DNA from: Sphagnum magellanicum
Lineage: Eukaryota > Streptophyta > Sphagnopsida > Sphagnales > Sphagnaceae
Direction of reading: 5' to 3'
Assembly: GCA_021904315.1 (NCBI GenBank)
Contig: CM038910.1
Span: forward strand, 23,570,256-23,634,255
Length of the DNA: 64,000 nucleotides
The position numbers and the translations under genes were made by a program. Below, piece by piece: positions 23,230-34,379 of the stretch (its first letter is position 1; every line of letters starts with the position of its first letter). The notes below the pieces were generated by a model. It saw only the letters and a list, made by a program, of their open reading frames with translations. It had not been told where the DNA came from and did not search any database.

Positions 23230-24425
23230 ATAAGGAGTTGTGGTTAGTGGAATGACAAAGCATTACATCAAGCATTTGAGACAATTGAAATGGAAATGTC
23301 AATCAATGGGGTTGTTAGGATGTTCCATATCCCAACAACTTCACTTAAGGGTCACATTTTTGGACTTGCCACAAATAAGAAGAAAAGGCTAGTCATAATC
23401 ATGGCACAAGCTAAGGAGAAGGAGGTCATGGATTGGGTGTTGGAGGTGCAAGACACGAAGCAATATGTCACCCTATCACAAAGTTGCAGTTAAAAATGAA
23501 GATTGCATAGATTACTCAAGAATTACCTTTGCCCCTTTCCACCTCAATAGTCTAGGAGACTTGTGGTGGCATTGGTTTAAAAATAAACACCTAAAATTGT
23601 CATTGTGAACGACCCAAGGATTGGAGGTTAATCATGCCCAAGCACTAAATGATGAGAATTGTGCATCATTCTACCAAAACCTCAAATCACCTTATATTTT
23701 ACACACAAATGCAACCTTAATCAAATTTGGAATGCTGATGAAATGATTGTACAAGCTAGGCATGGAAAGGGGGCAAGGGTGTTGGTTAAACAAAGGTCTC
23801 GTTATGTGTATGGTGTCGTTCCCAAGGTCAAAGAATGGATGTCAATTTTGGCATGTGTAAATGTTCAAGGACAACACATCCCTAATTTTTATATCTTTAT
23901 AGGAAGATTGGTAATGAGAAACTAGATTGTTCTTTGTAAGAATGGTGCAAAAATGGGGTTGAAAAACAAAGCATTTATTTATTGCCTAGATTTCACACTT
24001 TGCCAAGGCTATCCATAATTTGGGGCTAAAAATGTCCCTACACATTGCCATTTGTTCATTTTAGATGTTCACAATAGCCATGTGGCATTATATGTTTTTG
24101 CACAAATGCAAGCTATAGGATTGGATCCCCTCACCATACTTACACATACAAATCATGCCTTGGACAACCCTTAGATGTTTGTTGTTCTAAACCATTCAAA
24201 ACAACATACATAGATTTTTGTGATGTTTGGACAAATTGGCAAGCCCTCATCAAACACCCAAGAAAAAAGACCTTGTTAAATGAATATCTTTGGGAGTTAA
24301 AAAAACATTGACGCCAGATAACATCAAGAAAGGGCTTGCCCAGATAGGCATCTACCCATTCAACAATAATGTTATGCAAGGTAGGACTACACCTTTGATG
24401 GCTTTCCTGTTGCACAATGCTTGTT
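23230..24425 (+). mobile_element. Pogo-like (DDE_1) DNA transposon remnant
   Basis: A Psq/CENP-B-like helix-turn-helix appears first (SINGVVRMFHIPTTSLKGHI, then KEVMDWVLEV). The DDE_1 core follows: NQIWNADE with the first Asp at about 23737, then MSILACVNVQGQHIPNFYIF, ILDVHNSH with the second Asp at about 24064, and GQPLDVCCSKPFK near 24155-24195, followed by QIGIYPFNNNVMQG near 24340. Frame shifts and stops interrupt it, so it is inactive. The order and spacing match plant CENP-B/jerky/pogo-type transposases. No terminal repeats or TA target duplication could be fixed by eye, so the ends are those of the coding relic. Confidence 0.75.
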
Positions 24426-24957
24426 AATCAAATGATGACTTTAATCGGGAACACAACGATGGTGTCAATGTGGAAGAACTTAATGCAAACTTTGCAAACC
24501 ACCAAGCTAACATTACAATGCATTATTTTGTACAAGAACAAAATATGTTGAAAAGATCAAAACAACTACAACCCATGTTCACACTCGATCATCAATAGTT
24601 GAAAACATTTCACTCATGGAAAATAATGGGTACAATAACACTAGACATTTCCAAGTTCTTAGAACTTCCTTTGTTAATGGAATAATTACTCATTGTAAAT
24701 AGTTAGTTAGTTAATATTTACTTACCTAGTTACTTTTTTAGGATTTACTAATTAGTTTACATAGTTTTCATCATTATTTGAATTTGAAATTAATCATAAA
24801 ATTGTTCTTAAATGATCATTTTTGGGAAGACATAAGAGAAGATTGAGGAAAATTCATTGTAGAACATTGAGTTTTGATGGAATATGAAACAAAAATAGAC
24901 TGTTTTCTGGAAAAGCTTCAATTCCATAGCTAGATTTGTTGTTTTGATCTTGTGCAG
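24426..24957. other. Flank of the pogo-like relic, nothing recognised
   Basis: AT-rich DNA, perhaps the 3' non-coding end of the pogo-like element. It has a TAGTTAGTTAG-type simple run near 24695-24715. Confidence 0.35.
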
Positions 24958-25425
24958 ACCTTCAATTGAGGTGAGGTATGAAAAAGAGTGTAGCCCTTGT
25001 CAAGAGCTTCCCAATAGTATGTGACACACCACCTACACGCAATTGAATCAGGGCGATTCTTGACTTTTAATGGTCGGGAGTCAAATTGGTAGTTTGACTC
25101 CCAACCCTTCTTTTGGTCATAACTTATGTTTTAAGTACCCAAATGGGTCATGAAAGCCCATTTTAGGCATCTCCATTTTACGAGATATCTAATGATATAA
25201 GGAACTCTTGATTCCAATGAGTTTTGACCCTTGCAATTGCCCTTTAAAAATTCAAGACTCCAACTCCCAAAGTAAGAGCTCACTTGGGAGTGCGGGGGTG
25301 CATTCCCTCACATTTTTTTACACTCCCAGGAGCATGAAATATGACTCCCGGGCTTCATTCTTGGTCCGCACCTTTGCAAGCCCTTGCTTTGGTCGCGAGC
25401 CCAAGGCTAGGGTTGCGATAATAGA
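24958..25425 (-). repeat. LTR fragment, same family as the solo LTR at 42.7-43.6 kb
   Basis: About 470 bp align with 43125-43566 in the same orientation. Shared phrases include TCTTGACTTTTA.TGGTCGGGAG, TTTTGG.CATAACTT, CCAAATGGGTCATG, GAGCCCATTTTAG-like strings, and CCTTGCAAGCCCTTGCTTTGG. It lacks the other half of the LTR. Age: old, judged by roughly one quarter of positions differing between the copies. Confidence 0.75.
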
Positions 25426-26069
25426 AATAGTTCAAAAAAAGAAACTATGAGCAATTTGATCCCATCATAGTGCCTTAAATTCAGAATGAGTGTAATGTTG
25501 TGCAACTAATACATCTTGTTGACGTTGTGGACTACCTCATTAATTTTTTCATGTTTTACTTTCATAGATACATCCATGATGATGATGTGATGTTTTGTGG
25601 CCCTATTCTTTTTGTTACAGGTGACAACAACAATTCGATAGGTTTTTATTTGAACTATAAATTTTCATTTTTGGGAAGGATTCCACATCTTTCCACACAT
25701 TGTGTAACCAATGCACCTTTGTCACTAGCCAATTTGTGATAAATGACACCTTTTTAGTTTACAATTTTCTAGTTATTATTGTATTAGTGGTTGCCTTTTT
25801 AGTTTATGGTCTTTTATTTATTAGTAGTGGTTTCCTAATTGTTATGTTTTTTCATGAGATGTGTTATGTTTTTATTTGCCTTGTACTTCTTGGGGATGGG
25901 TTCCCATCCCTGGTTTTTTATTCATGGGGATTTTTTTGTTTGAACAAAAAATGGCTGACACATTATTCACAAACATGTTTATTAACAAGATAGGCCATGT
26001 CATGTGGTGTTATGGGGTAGCCTATATGGGCTACTTTTATAATTTAAACATTAAAATTGATTAGTAACA
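25426..26069. other. Intergenic DNA, nothing recognised
   Basis: T-rich DNA; its frames encode hydrophobic runs typical of chance translation of T-rich sequence. No gene is supported. Confidence 0.4.
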
Positions 26070-26185
26070 TTTAGGGTTTATGGTTTTGAATCTAGGGTTT
26101 ATGGTTTAAAGTTTTGAGTCTAAGCTTTTGAGTATAGGGTTTAGGGTTTAGGAATGATTACTAGCATTTAGGGTTTAGGGTTTAC
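26070..26185. repeat. Interstitial telomere-like (TTTAGGG)n relic
   Basis: About four exact TTTAGGG units (26070, about 26140, 26168, 26175) lie among variants such as CTAGGGTTTATGG and TATAGGG. Plant telomeres are TTTAGGG. Such internal stretches arise by break repair, by end-joining or in retroelement UTRs. Confidence 0.75.
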
Positions 26186-26189
26186 TTTC

Positions 26190-27189
26190 ATTTTCTACCA
26201 TTTTGTATTGTGACAAAAATTTTACCACCTATTTATGTTGACAAAATTTTGAATAAAAACCTTAACATAATAGTATTTAAATTTTCTTCATGGCTTATAA
26301 ATGATATTATACCATGCATATTGAACTAATATTTTTTATTAAACATGATAATCCAAATGATCATTTGAAGTAAATTGTATATTAATGTTCATCAAACATC
26401 TTTTAATATTTTTTTCATAAAATATGAAGTAGTATACGTTTTTTCAATTGAATTTTTCATAACATGCAATAGGTACTTTTAATTGAACATAAAGTGCTAA
26501 AATCAATTCAACCATTTGTGTAATTTTTTGTTTATTTAATATATTATGATCCATATTACAATTCAAGAAACTTAAGATAGGTACTTAAGGGTATAAGGTT
26601 TACGTTTAATATTATTATTAAAATATATATATGTGTAACTGACTCTTTAATTTTAAATTCTATTTTGGAAATATTTGAAAGCTCAAATGAAAGGGAGGAA
26701 ATTGATACCACAATGTGGATGAGAAGAATCATGTAACAATTGCCACCATAAAAAATTTATGGTTTATGTCGATTCATATCTCTAGGTCTTGTTCCATCTT
26801 TGTTTGTGTGCTTCTTTTTTCATTTTCATCTTGTGTTTCTCCCTTGCATCATCTCTTTCTTCTTGCATTTCTCCCTTGTATCATCTCTTCCTTCTTGCGT
26901 TTATCCCTTGCATCCCACTACATTAATTATATTTTCAGTCCAATCCCTTTCTCATTCCATAGGTTCTTTAAATGCTCCACTAAAGGTTTTCTTCTCATCA
27001 TCACAATGCAAAACTTCTCCATCACAGCACAAACCTTCTCCATCCCAACACAAAGCTTCAAGCACAGGTGGTGCATCCTCTCATCACAATGCACAACTCC
27101 CAATGAGACCCTTCCAACTTTTGACTTTAGGTAATCAATTTTTTTTTTTCATCTTCCATTTATAAAAAATTTGCATAAGCGTCTTCTAT
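26190..27189. other. AT-rich intergenic DNA
   Basis: No supported gene. A weak local repeat of TTTCTCCCTTGCATCATCTC lies at 26830-26920, and a CAACACAAAG/CATCACAGCAC-type repeat at about 27000-27100. Confidence 0.4.
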
Positions 27190-27780
27190 GCATTTTTAAG
27201 TGTTTTGTGCCAATTAAAGGAAACAGAAACTCAAGATGCAAATTGTGTATAATGGTTTGTGCAAGTTTTTGGGTTTTGGGAAGATTTTGCTATGCTTATC
27301 TACACCCATTGTTGGGAGTTGAAGAATTCCATGGGTAGTCATGGTAGCTCATCACTATTATTTGTGATGAAGGTGATGGTTTATCACTTTGTGAGCAACT
27401 CTCATGAGGTTATGACTGCATTCATTGTCATGTTACCTTTAATTGTTGATGTGGAGATTTATCTACAACTTCATCAAGCATTTTCAAATGTTTTGTGCCA
27501 ATTAAAGGCAATAGGAACTTAGGAAGCAGATTGTGTATAATGGTTTGCCCAAGTTTTGGGGTTTTGGGAAGATTATTTTGTGCTTATTTACGCCCATTGT
27601 TGGGGGTTGATGAACTCCATGGGTACTTGTGGTAGCTCGTCACTACCATTCGTGATGAAGCAATGGTCTATCATTTTGTGAACGATTCTCATGAGGTTCT
27701 GACTACACTCATTGCCGTGTTACCTTTACTTGTTGTTGTGGAGATTTCTCTACAACTTCATCAAGCATTTTCAAATGTTC
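27190..27780. repeat. Tandem duplication with a 286-288 bp period
   Basis: GCATTTT.AA.TGTT recurs at 27190, 27478 and 27764. The two full units match throughout, for example GTGTATAATGGTTTG, CCCATTGTTGGG, CTCATGAGGTT and CTACAACTTCATCAAGC. The frames inside are not conserved between units, so no protein is inferred. Confidence 0.85.
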
Positions 27781-29049
27781 TTTGCATTTTCTGGTCACCA
27801 ATTCCTAGGTTTTAAAATATATACTCCAATGCAATCTATTCTCAATCATTCATTATTCTTCTTATTGTGCATGATTCCTTATTTCTACTTGTGCATTTGT
27901 TTCTTTCACTTTTCCACCCTCACTATGTCTCTATGATCTTGTCTCCCTTTTTTTATTAGCATCAGGACTTGAATATCTACCTTTGTGTTTTTCTCGACTG
28001 CATTTTCATGTTTGTTTCTATTTCCTTTCAAACACCTTTTCTATTTTCATCTATTTCTTTCTCCATTTCTCTCCCTATCTTTGTGTACTTCACTTTCTTC
28101 AACTCTATCTCCATCAATATCTCTTTTTGTCCCTATGTCTATTTGTCTTTCTCAATCTCTCTATTTCTATCTCCCTATGTGACTTTGTTTGTCGCAATCT
28201 CTTCAACTCTTAATCATTCATTGTCTTTGTGTCTGTCAGTTTTTGGTTTTTTTTTCATGTCCTTGTTATTGTCATTTGGTGCTAGCCAGTAGTACAGCTG
28301 AATCTTCCCTTTTGTTCCGGAATTGCAATGAAAACTCAATTTGTAGGTTGGTGCTTGTCACTAACCTTTACCCACTATAAGGAACTCATCAAATCAATGG
28401 GGAAGTTATAGTAGTTAAATCAATATCATACATACTACTATTGATGGTCCCTGAACAAATGTGAGACTAACACTTTTGTTCCCACCGGGTTTTTTTTTTG
28501 TTTTTTGTTTTGTTTTGTCTTTCCTTGTTTCCATGGCTTCATGAGGAGCTGTTAACCTTGTTGCTTTTCCCTTCATCATGAGAATGGAGATTTCTGTATT
28601 CTTACAAAAGAAATTTTTTTTTGTTTATACCTCTCTTTGTGTCTTTTTAAAAAGTATGAAAAATATATGTCATTCCTTAATAGTCATTCAGGGCATATTG
28701 TTCAATGCAATCATTTTGTTTTTTCATTTTCTATCTCTCTCCATATATGTATCAGCGTCATTGTGCATAGATTTGAATGGGTGAGTAAACCACAATTAGT
28801 TTTTAAAATGTGTTGTCTTTGTTATCTTTTAAACCACACAATATTTTCCTCTTCAACAAATTCAAGCGAACAAATAACTTTTGACACAAACAAAAAAGCT
28901 TGCACATGAAACTTTTCATCGCCTCATCATCAAATATGTACAACATAAAATCATGGCTACAGAAACCTTGTAAGCTCTCAAACACCTCACCAAGCATTAT
29001 TTAAAACTTTCAAGTCCTTGTCCTTGTCTCAAAAACAAAAGGGGATTTC
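27781..29049. other. Pyrimidine-rich intergenic DNA
   Basis: 27.9-28.3 kb is a TCTCTCTATTTCTAT-type degenerate pyrimidine tract whose three frames all read open simply because purines are rare. No gene is supported. Confidence 0.5.
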
Positions 29050-29700
29050 CCTTTTGCTTAAGTGAAGAAAAGAAATCACATGTTGGCTATTAGGTGATTA
29101 GCCTTCCTCTTTTGCTAGGAATGGGAAATCGCATGGCGGCTACAAGGGGATTTCCATCTCGCTGTAGAATAGACATGGAATTGCTTGGTAACTACTAAAT
29201 GATTAAAAATTACTCTCTCCCCAGAATGTGAAACCGCCTCACAACCATTAGCCAATTTCTCACAAAAACAAAACAATGCAATATCAATTGGTGGCCATTA
29301 TGTGATTTAACGAAGAAAGAAATAACATGATATCACCTGGTGGCCATTAAATGATTCCATGTAAAAAAAACAGTGTGATATCGCTTGGCAATTAACAAGT
29401 AGTTTCACGCAAAAAAAATGCGAAATCACCTAATGGCCACTAGGTGATGTCACGCAAAAAAAATAGCACGATATCCCCTATTAGCCATTAAGTGATGTCA
29501 CAAAAAAAATAGCATGATATCACTTAGTGGCCATTAGGTGATCTCACATAAAAAAAACAACACAATATCACCTAGCGACCACTAAGTGATCTTGCGTAGA
29601 AAAAACAATGCAATATCACCTTGTGGCCACTAAGCAATTTAACATTTTTAAAAAACACGATATTGCTTAACGGTTGTTTGGCGATCTTGCGTAGAGAAAA
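29050..29700. repeat. Degenerate ~60 bp minisatellite with a GTGGCCAC core
   Basis: About nine to ten units, each roughly CACGATATCACCTAGTGGCCACTAGGTGAT in meaning (broken here into its parts: a GATATCAC box, CCTAGTGGCCA, TTAGGTGAT, then TCACGCAAAAAAAA). Spacing is about 58-62 bp. The core AGTGGCCACT is a perfect palindrome in some units. Units are diverged, with transitions at the CpG-like positions. Confidence 0.8.
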
Positions 29701-30008
29701 AAAAAATTAACAGATAATTTTTCTTGATTGTAAATATATCCTTCCTTTGCTCATCAAGGTGGTGGGAAAAAATCTTGGGTCTCACATCCACCATTTGAAA
29801 GCAATAATCAGTTTTTGGTCTTGAGGTCTTCTCATTAAGACAATAATTATCCGTGATTGACCAACGAAGGGTGGGGAATGACCTGACTTGAAGTCAATGT
29901 ACAGGTTTATTAAGCAATTGAAGGGAAAAGGGAGTCATCCAAAATGAAATTATGATCCATTTTAGTTTTCCAAAACCAACTGCCAATAATTAGAAACCAT
30001 ATTTTGAT
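29701..30008. other. Short intergenic stretch, nothing recognised
   Basis: AT-rich DNA between the minisatellite and the ORF-bearing relic at 30.0 kb. No motif is seen. Confidence 0.4.
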
Positions 30009-31500
30009 GAGGCATGGAAAGAGAAAAAGCTAAAGCACAAGCTTGACAAAATGTTTTTCTCAATTTTGGACTCTGAGCTCAATGAGGAGTTTTATACCAA
30101 AAAAATGAAATTGAACCCTTTTGACAAAACATCACCTACATGTTTCAAAATTACATTGAAAAGGTGGATAGAAAGCACTATTCCAAAAGGAATTACAACA
30201 GAGTCCATTCTTTTGGACACCCAATATATATATGACAAGGTCAATGACATGGTTGAACTTCTAAATGTTATTGACAAAATGCACTCAACTTCCTTCTTAT
30301 AGGACGACAATACAAGCACTTTCATTGTTGTTTCCACTACGCACACAATTAAAAAGGTTCTTGTAGTGTGGAAAGGCCTAGACTGGGAGTCATTTTTGAA
30401 CACTTTGCTCAATGTAGAGGTCACTCCAAAAATGGTCATCTCCTATGTGATTAGGAGTCTTTTAGGTTTTTTTCCACCACCACCATGAAGATAACATTTA
30501 TCACAAAGATGTGGTTCGAGTTTAGATAGTATGTGGCTAGAGTTAAAGAGGTTCCAGTCTCTTTCCCAAGCCTTATGGGGGAGCTCATGTTTTACTATGT
30601 CTATTTTTTTTTTTCAGGAAGGGTCAGGAAGTCAGTGCAAGTTGATATTCTAGGGAGCAAGAAACTCCCATCGATCATTGAAAACGTAGTGTCCACTTTT
30701 GTTAAGGATAGGCAACTTTATAGAAATGAAATCCACCTCGAAACCCTTGCAAAAATTTTGGAGCCCATTATATGTAGCAGCATGGTTTACCTTAGCATCT
30801 TCGGGGGAGGCATTATGACATATGTTTGCCTGGTATGTCTACCTAATTGTTTGACTTCTTGTTCGTTTTGCATTTTGTTTATTTTCAAATTGGTAAAATC
30901 ATTTCTTTTTCAAAATGCAGGAAAACAAATGTAAAGTTTTGGAGATTATCTCTTACAATCTCGACGAAAATTGCTGAGAAATCATCATTTTTGTGTGTCT
31001 TTGGATGCCTTTCGATGTTCCTACAAGAAATGTCGTTGTTAGTGGGGATGAACAAGTTTTTCACATCACATAAGGGGTGCAAACTGTTGATGCCGATGTT
31101 AGTGATGAGGAAGGCTTTGGAGGGAACAAAGGGGAAGACGATTCATAGGCTTTGATGTGAGTGAAATTCATGCTCCTCCACCACTGGTTGATAATGGTAG
31201 GCTGAATTACATCTGAAGGGAAAAAAGATTTGCAAGGTCATCAACAACTAAGAGCAATGGTCCAAAAAAGAAAGCGAAAAAGAAAAATTCCTTGTCAAAG
31301 ATTTAACCCATTGAAGCTGAGTCGAACAATGTGAATTTGCAAGTTGATGAAGACTTGTTAGCATCTTTGAACTCTTTAGGTGCTCGGACTTCAATTGCAT
31401 CATTCATAGATGTTATTTTGAGGGCGAAGGTGATGGGCAAAAGAAAGAACGTATTGGTGAAGCATTGTGAGATATCAAACCTTTTAAAACCTTGAGCCCA
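30009..31500 (+). pseudogene. Fragmentary ORF cluster, unrecognised
   Basis: Several coding-like pieces lie in series: 30051-30302 (FSILDSELNEEFYTKKMKLN and on), 30620-30830 (VQVDILGSKKLPSIIENVV...LAKILEPII) and about 31305-31495 (lysine-rich, then DEDLLASLNSLGARTSIAS). Amino-acid use looks protein-like, with charged helices and few low-complexity runs, but stops and frame changes separate the pieces. A TTTTTTTTTCAG acceptor at about 30608-30619 suggests ancient introns. I do not recognise the family. Position just upstream of two phosphatase-like fragments may mean one decayed multi-exon gene or element. Confidence 0.4.
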
Positions 31501-32381
31501 CCATAAAACCAATCATAATTATTATAATTTTTACTCATAGGAAATATGGTTTGGTTATGTTATATCATTACATTATTTAATGTACACAATGATATTATGA
31601 AAATACAAAATGATTTTGATGTGTTCATGTATTACCTTATTGATCCAAACATGTAATAATGATTAGAATTCAGTTTCTTTGATGGAGAGTGGTGAATTTT
31701 AGAAATTAATTAATTTTTTTTATGCTTGTGAGCGAGAGTTTTGATAACGAATTTCTAGGTATTCAAGTCTTAGATTCCACTTTATTTTAGGCTCCCAAAT
31801 TCAATTTTAGTTGTCATTACCCAGGAGTTTTAGTGTTATCATAACCTTGTTCCAGCTAGGCATTTGTTTTTCCAATCACATGCCTAGCGGCCGCCAAGGA
31901 TTAGTGATTGTTTTCCACCTTCTTCATAGCTAGAATTCAGTTTTCTATTTTCATTTAAAGTTTTGTAAAATTCTCCCTAATCGGATCTATGTTTTATTTA
32001 TCGTTCTCGAATTTTTTGGTCATTTTTAAGTGTCTTTTTTTGTATTGAAATGATCAAATTGATCCTTGTTAAGTCATAGAGTGCAAAATGAACAAAAAAA
32101 ATCATTTTGAATCCTTCACTATTAAAATGTTCGTTGCTTTTGAAGGTGCTTGCAAAATGTCCATTGGGTTTTCGATGGGTGTCAATTTTACTTGTGGAAG
32201 TTGAAACGATTATGGGAAACTTATGAGCTCGGATTATGGTTCATTACTAAGATCACTGAGATTTCCTCATGTTGAGGTGAGTGGCAAAACGGGCTTCAGG
32301 TTTTTGTACACAAGTGTGAACCAATTCTACATTTGCACTTAGAACTAGATTGAATTTTTTTCTAATGAATTGTTTATCTTA
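31501..32381. other. AT-rich stretch between ORF relics
   Basis: No gene seen; possibly intronic if the relics at 30.0-34.0 kb once belonged to one unit. Confidence 0.35.
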
Positions 32382-32796
32382 GTTTGAAGTCTATATTTGG
32401 TCTACTACACGACGTTACAACATCGACAAATATTTGGATGAAATTAAAGAAAAAATAGATTTTTTTTTGGATCCATCAAGAGTTCTTGGACAAAAATCAT
32501 GCCAAAAAAATGGTCATTTTCTCCTCAGTCATCCTCAAAAGCCGATTTTCCATAAGAACTTTGATGTTTTCTTCTCAAAATTTCCCAACACCCATGTTGG
32601 AAAAACTTTGTTTGTTGATGATAAATCTATATTTAATGATTCGTGTAGTGCGATATTTTGGAATCATTTGAGGGTGCGAATAGTGATGGGGATTATTTGT
32701 TTTCCACCATTCTTCCTTACTTGGTCTCACTTCACTTGTCTGGGTTTAACTTATGTGAAACATAATCCTTTTGAGACTATTAGAAGCATTAGTTAG
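32382..32796 (+). pseudogene. FCP1/NIF-like HAD phosphatase domain fragment (a)
   Basis: One open frame reads FEVYIWSTTRRYNIDKYLDE near the start and TLFVDDKSIFNDSCSAIF further on. In FCP1/SCP (NLI-interacting-factor-like) phosphatases, F-x-V-x-I-W-S-S..N and the later LLxDD..YK...N...I are the second and third HAD motifs, in that order. The first HAD motif (DLDxTLV-type) is not visible upstream. The frame ends at 32794-32796. About 140 residues remain, so it is a fragment; an AT-rich stretch and a GTGGCCAC motif follow at 33140. Confidence 0.5.
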
Positions 32797-33394
32797 AGTG
32801 ATCCTTATTACAATATGTTATTTGAAAATTGTAGTGATAGTTGTGATGCAATGTACTATATAAAAACAAAATTGAAAAATAATAATAATATATTTACTAT
32901 TATTTTTAACATATCAATTTAACAATGATTTTTTTTGGTTGATTAAAATAATATGTTTAAATTGAAATTGAAGCCAACAATTTTTTTCAGCATGTTGCTT
33001 TCTAATGAATTTTCCCAATTAATATAGTTTTTTAATTATTTTTTTACTCACATTTCAACAATGTTTTTGTTCTCTTTCATTAACCAACTTACTATTTTGA
33101 TCCATTGGTTCCCTTTTCTCATTTTATTTATAATAATCACCTAGTGGCCACAAGGTGTTTGCTTTGTTAGTCTCATTTTATTGATATTTTTTATTTAAAT
33201 GGACCACATATGTTTTTGTGCTAACACATCTTGTTGTTGTATTTCAAGGTTTTGAAACACATTTTAATGATGAGTTCACATCTATGTTTGTAAACTAATA
33301 GACCCAAGAAATTGCTGATTCTTAGTGTTAATGGTCTGTTATGTTATTTCTTGCATTTTGCTGCTTGACATGGGAATGCACAAATGTTTGGAAA
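32797..33394. repeat. AT-rich spacer with one GTGGCCAC motif
   Basis: CACCTAGTGGCCACAAGGTG lies at about 33139-33158, otherwise AT-rich DNA. Confidence 0.45.
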
Positions 33395-33985
33395 AAATAT
33401 TGACATGAACAAAGTGGAAGTGAGAGCAGGAGTGTAGCATTTCCTCTCTTAGGAGTTCAAGTACTTTTACATTGCAATTTGGTCTTATATGAAGTTGGAG
33501 CATGTGCTGGAAGTTCTTCCCATGTTCATGCCTACAACATTCTTGGAGCAATTTGTTTTCATTTAGGGACGTGAACAATGCTCCAAAATGTTTGGCCAAA
33601 TTTCCCTTAGGTCTCATAATTATTTGAAGGATTTTAAACGAATGTATTATGCTTATCCTGGACTACCTTATGGAAAGGAGGATCAAACATTACTAATTAA
33701 TGATGAACCTACCAAAGCGTTTCAGAATCTAAAGTGGAGTGGTTTTTTTCTTAAATCATTTAGGGGACAAATGTTGTCAAAGAACAAGGTGCAATGGTTG
33801 GACCTTGCATCATGTTTGTGGCCATTGTTGCTTGAATTGCCTATAGCCAAGACAATTTGAGTTCATTATGACCATATGGTTAAATATTCTAAGCCTTGTT
33901 TGAGTTCATTTTTAAAAATTATTATTGGTTCGTCAAATATATCGATAATGATAATGGTGATGTTCGCAATAACCAGCCCTCTTTA
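33395..33985 (+). pseudogene. FCP1/NIF-like HAD phosphatase domain fragment (b)
   Basis: Starts near an EVRAG block with a YFYIAIWSYMKLEHVLEVL segment (HAD motif II type). The open frame at 33588-33860 has DFKRMYYAYPGLPYGKEDQ, TLLINDEPTKAFQN (HAD motif III type; family consensus LLIDDEPxKA) and WLDLASCLWPLLLELP. At least two interruptions lie in the 5' half, and Asn replaces the usual first Asp of the DD pair, so it is unlikely to be active. It resembles plant CTD-phosphatase-like proteins. Same strand and same kind of domain as fragment (a), about 1 kb away. Confidence 0.55.
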
Positions 33986-34379
33986 GGTATGGAGTTTAAA
34001 TCATATCATTTGGCAAGTTATTTTTTTGTTATGATTTTTCTAAATTGGTATTTGTTTTCATTTGGCCTGTTTGTTAATATTGGCTTTTGTTTACAATTGG
34101 TTTGGATCATTGTTCATAGACTATGCGATGATGTTTGCAACTTTGAAAGGGTGAAAACGATGGTGGCCATTCAGGTTTTTATTTTGAGAAGTTGCCGATG
34201 TGATGACATTTTTTACCATGGACAAGAATAAGACTTCTTTTAATTTTACACGGATTTGACATTATCTTTCAATTTATTTTACAAATTTAGATTGTTTAGG
34301 ATTTTTGCAATTTTTTAAATTATTAATAGTGGATTGTTTATTTTCAAAAAAATTCAAAAAATCAATGTTATTTGTTTTC

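Noticed and set aside
27969-28292. 107-codon hydrophobic frame that looks like a membrane protein
   Set aside because: All three plus frames are open because the tract is a degenerate TCTCTATTTCT pyrimidine repeat; the hydrophobicity follows from composition.
29050-29700. CRISPR-like array
   Set aside because: The repeat has palindromic cores at regular spacing, but the spacers are themselves repeated and the genome is a plant nuclear one. It is a minisatellite.
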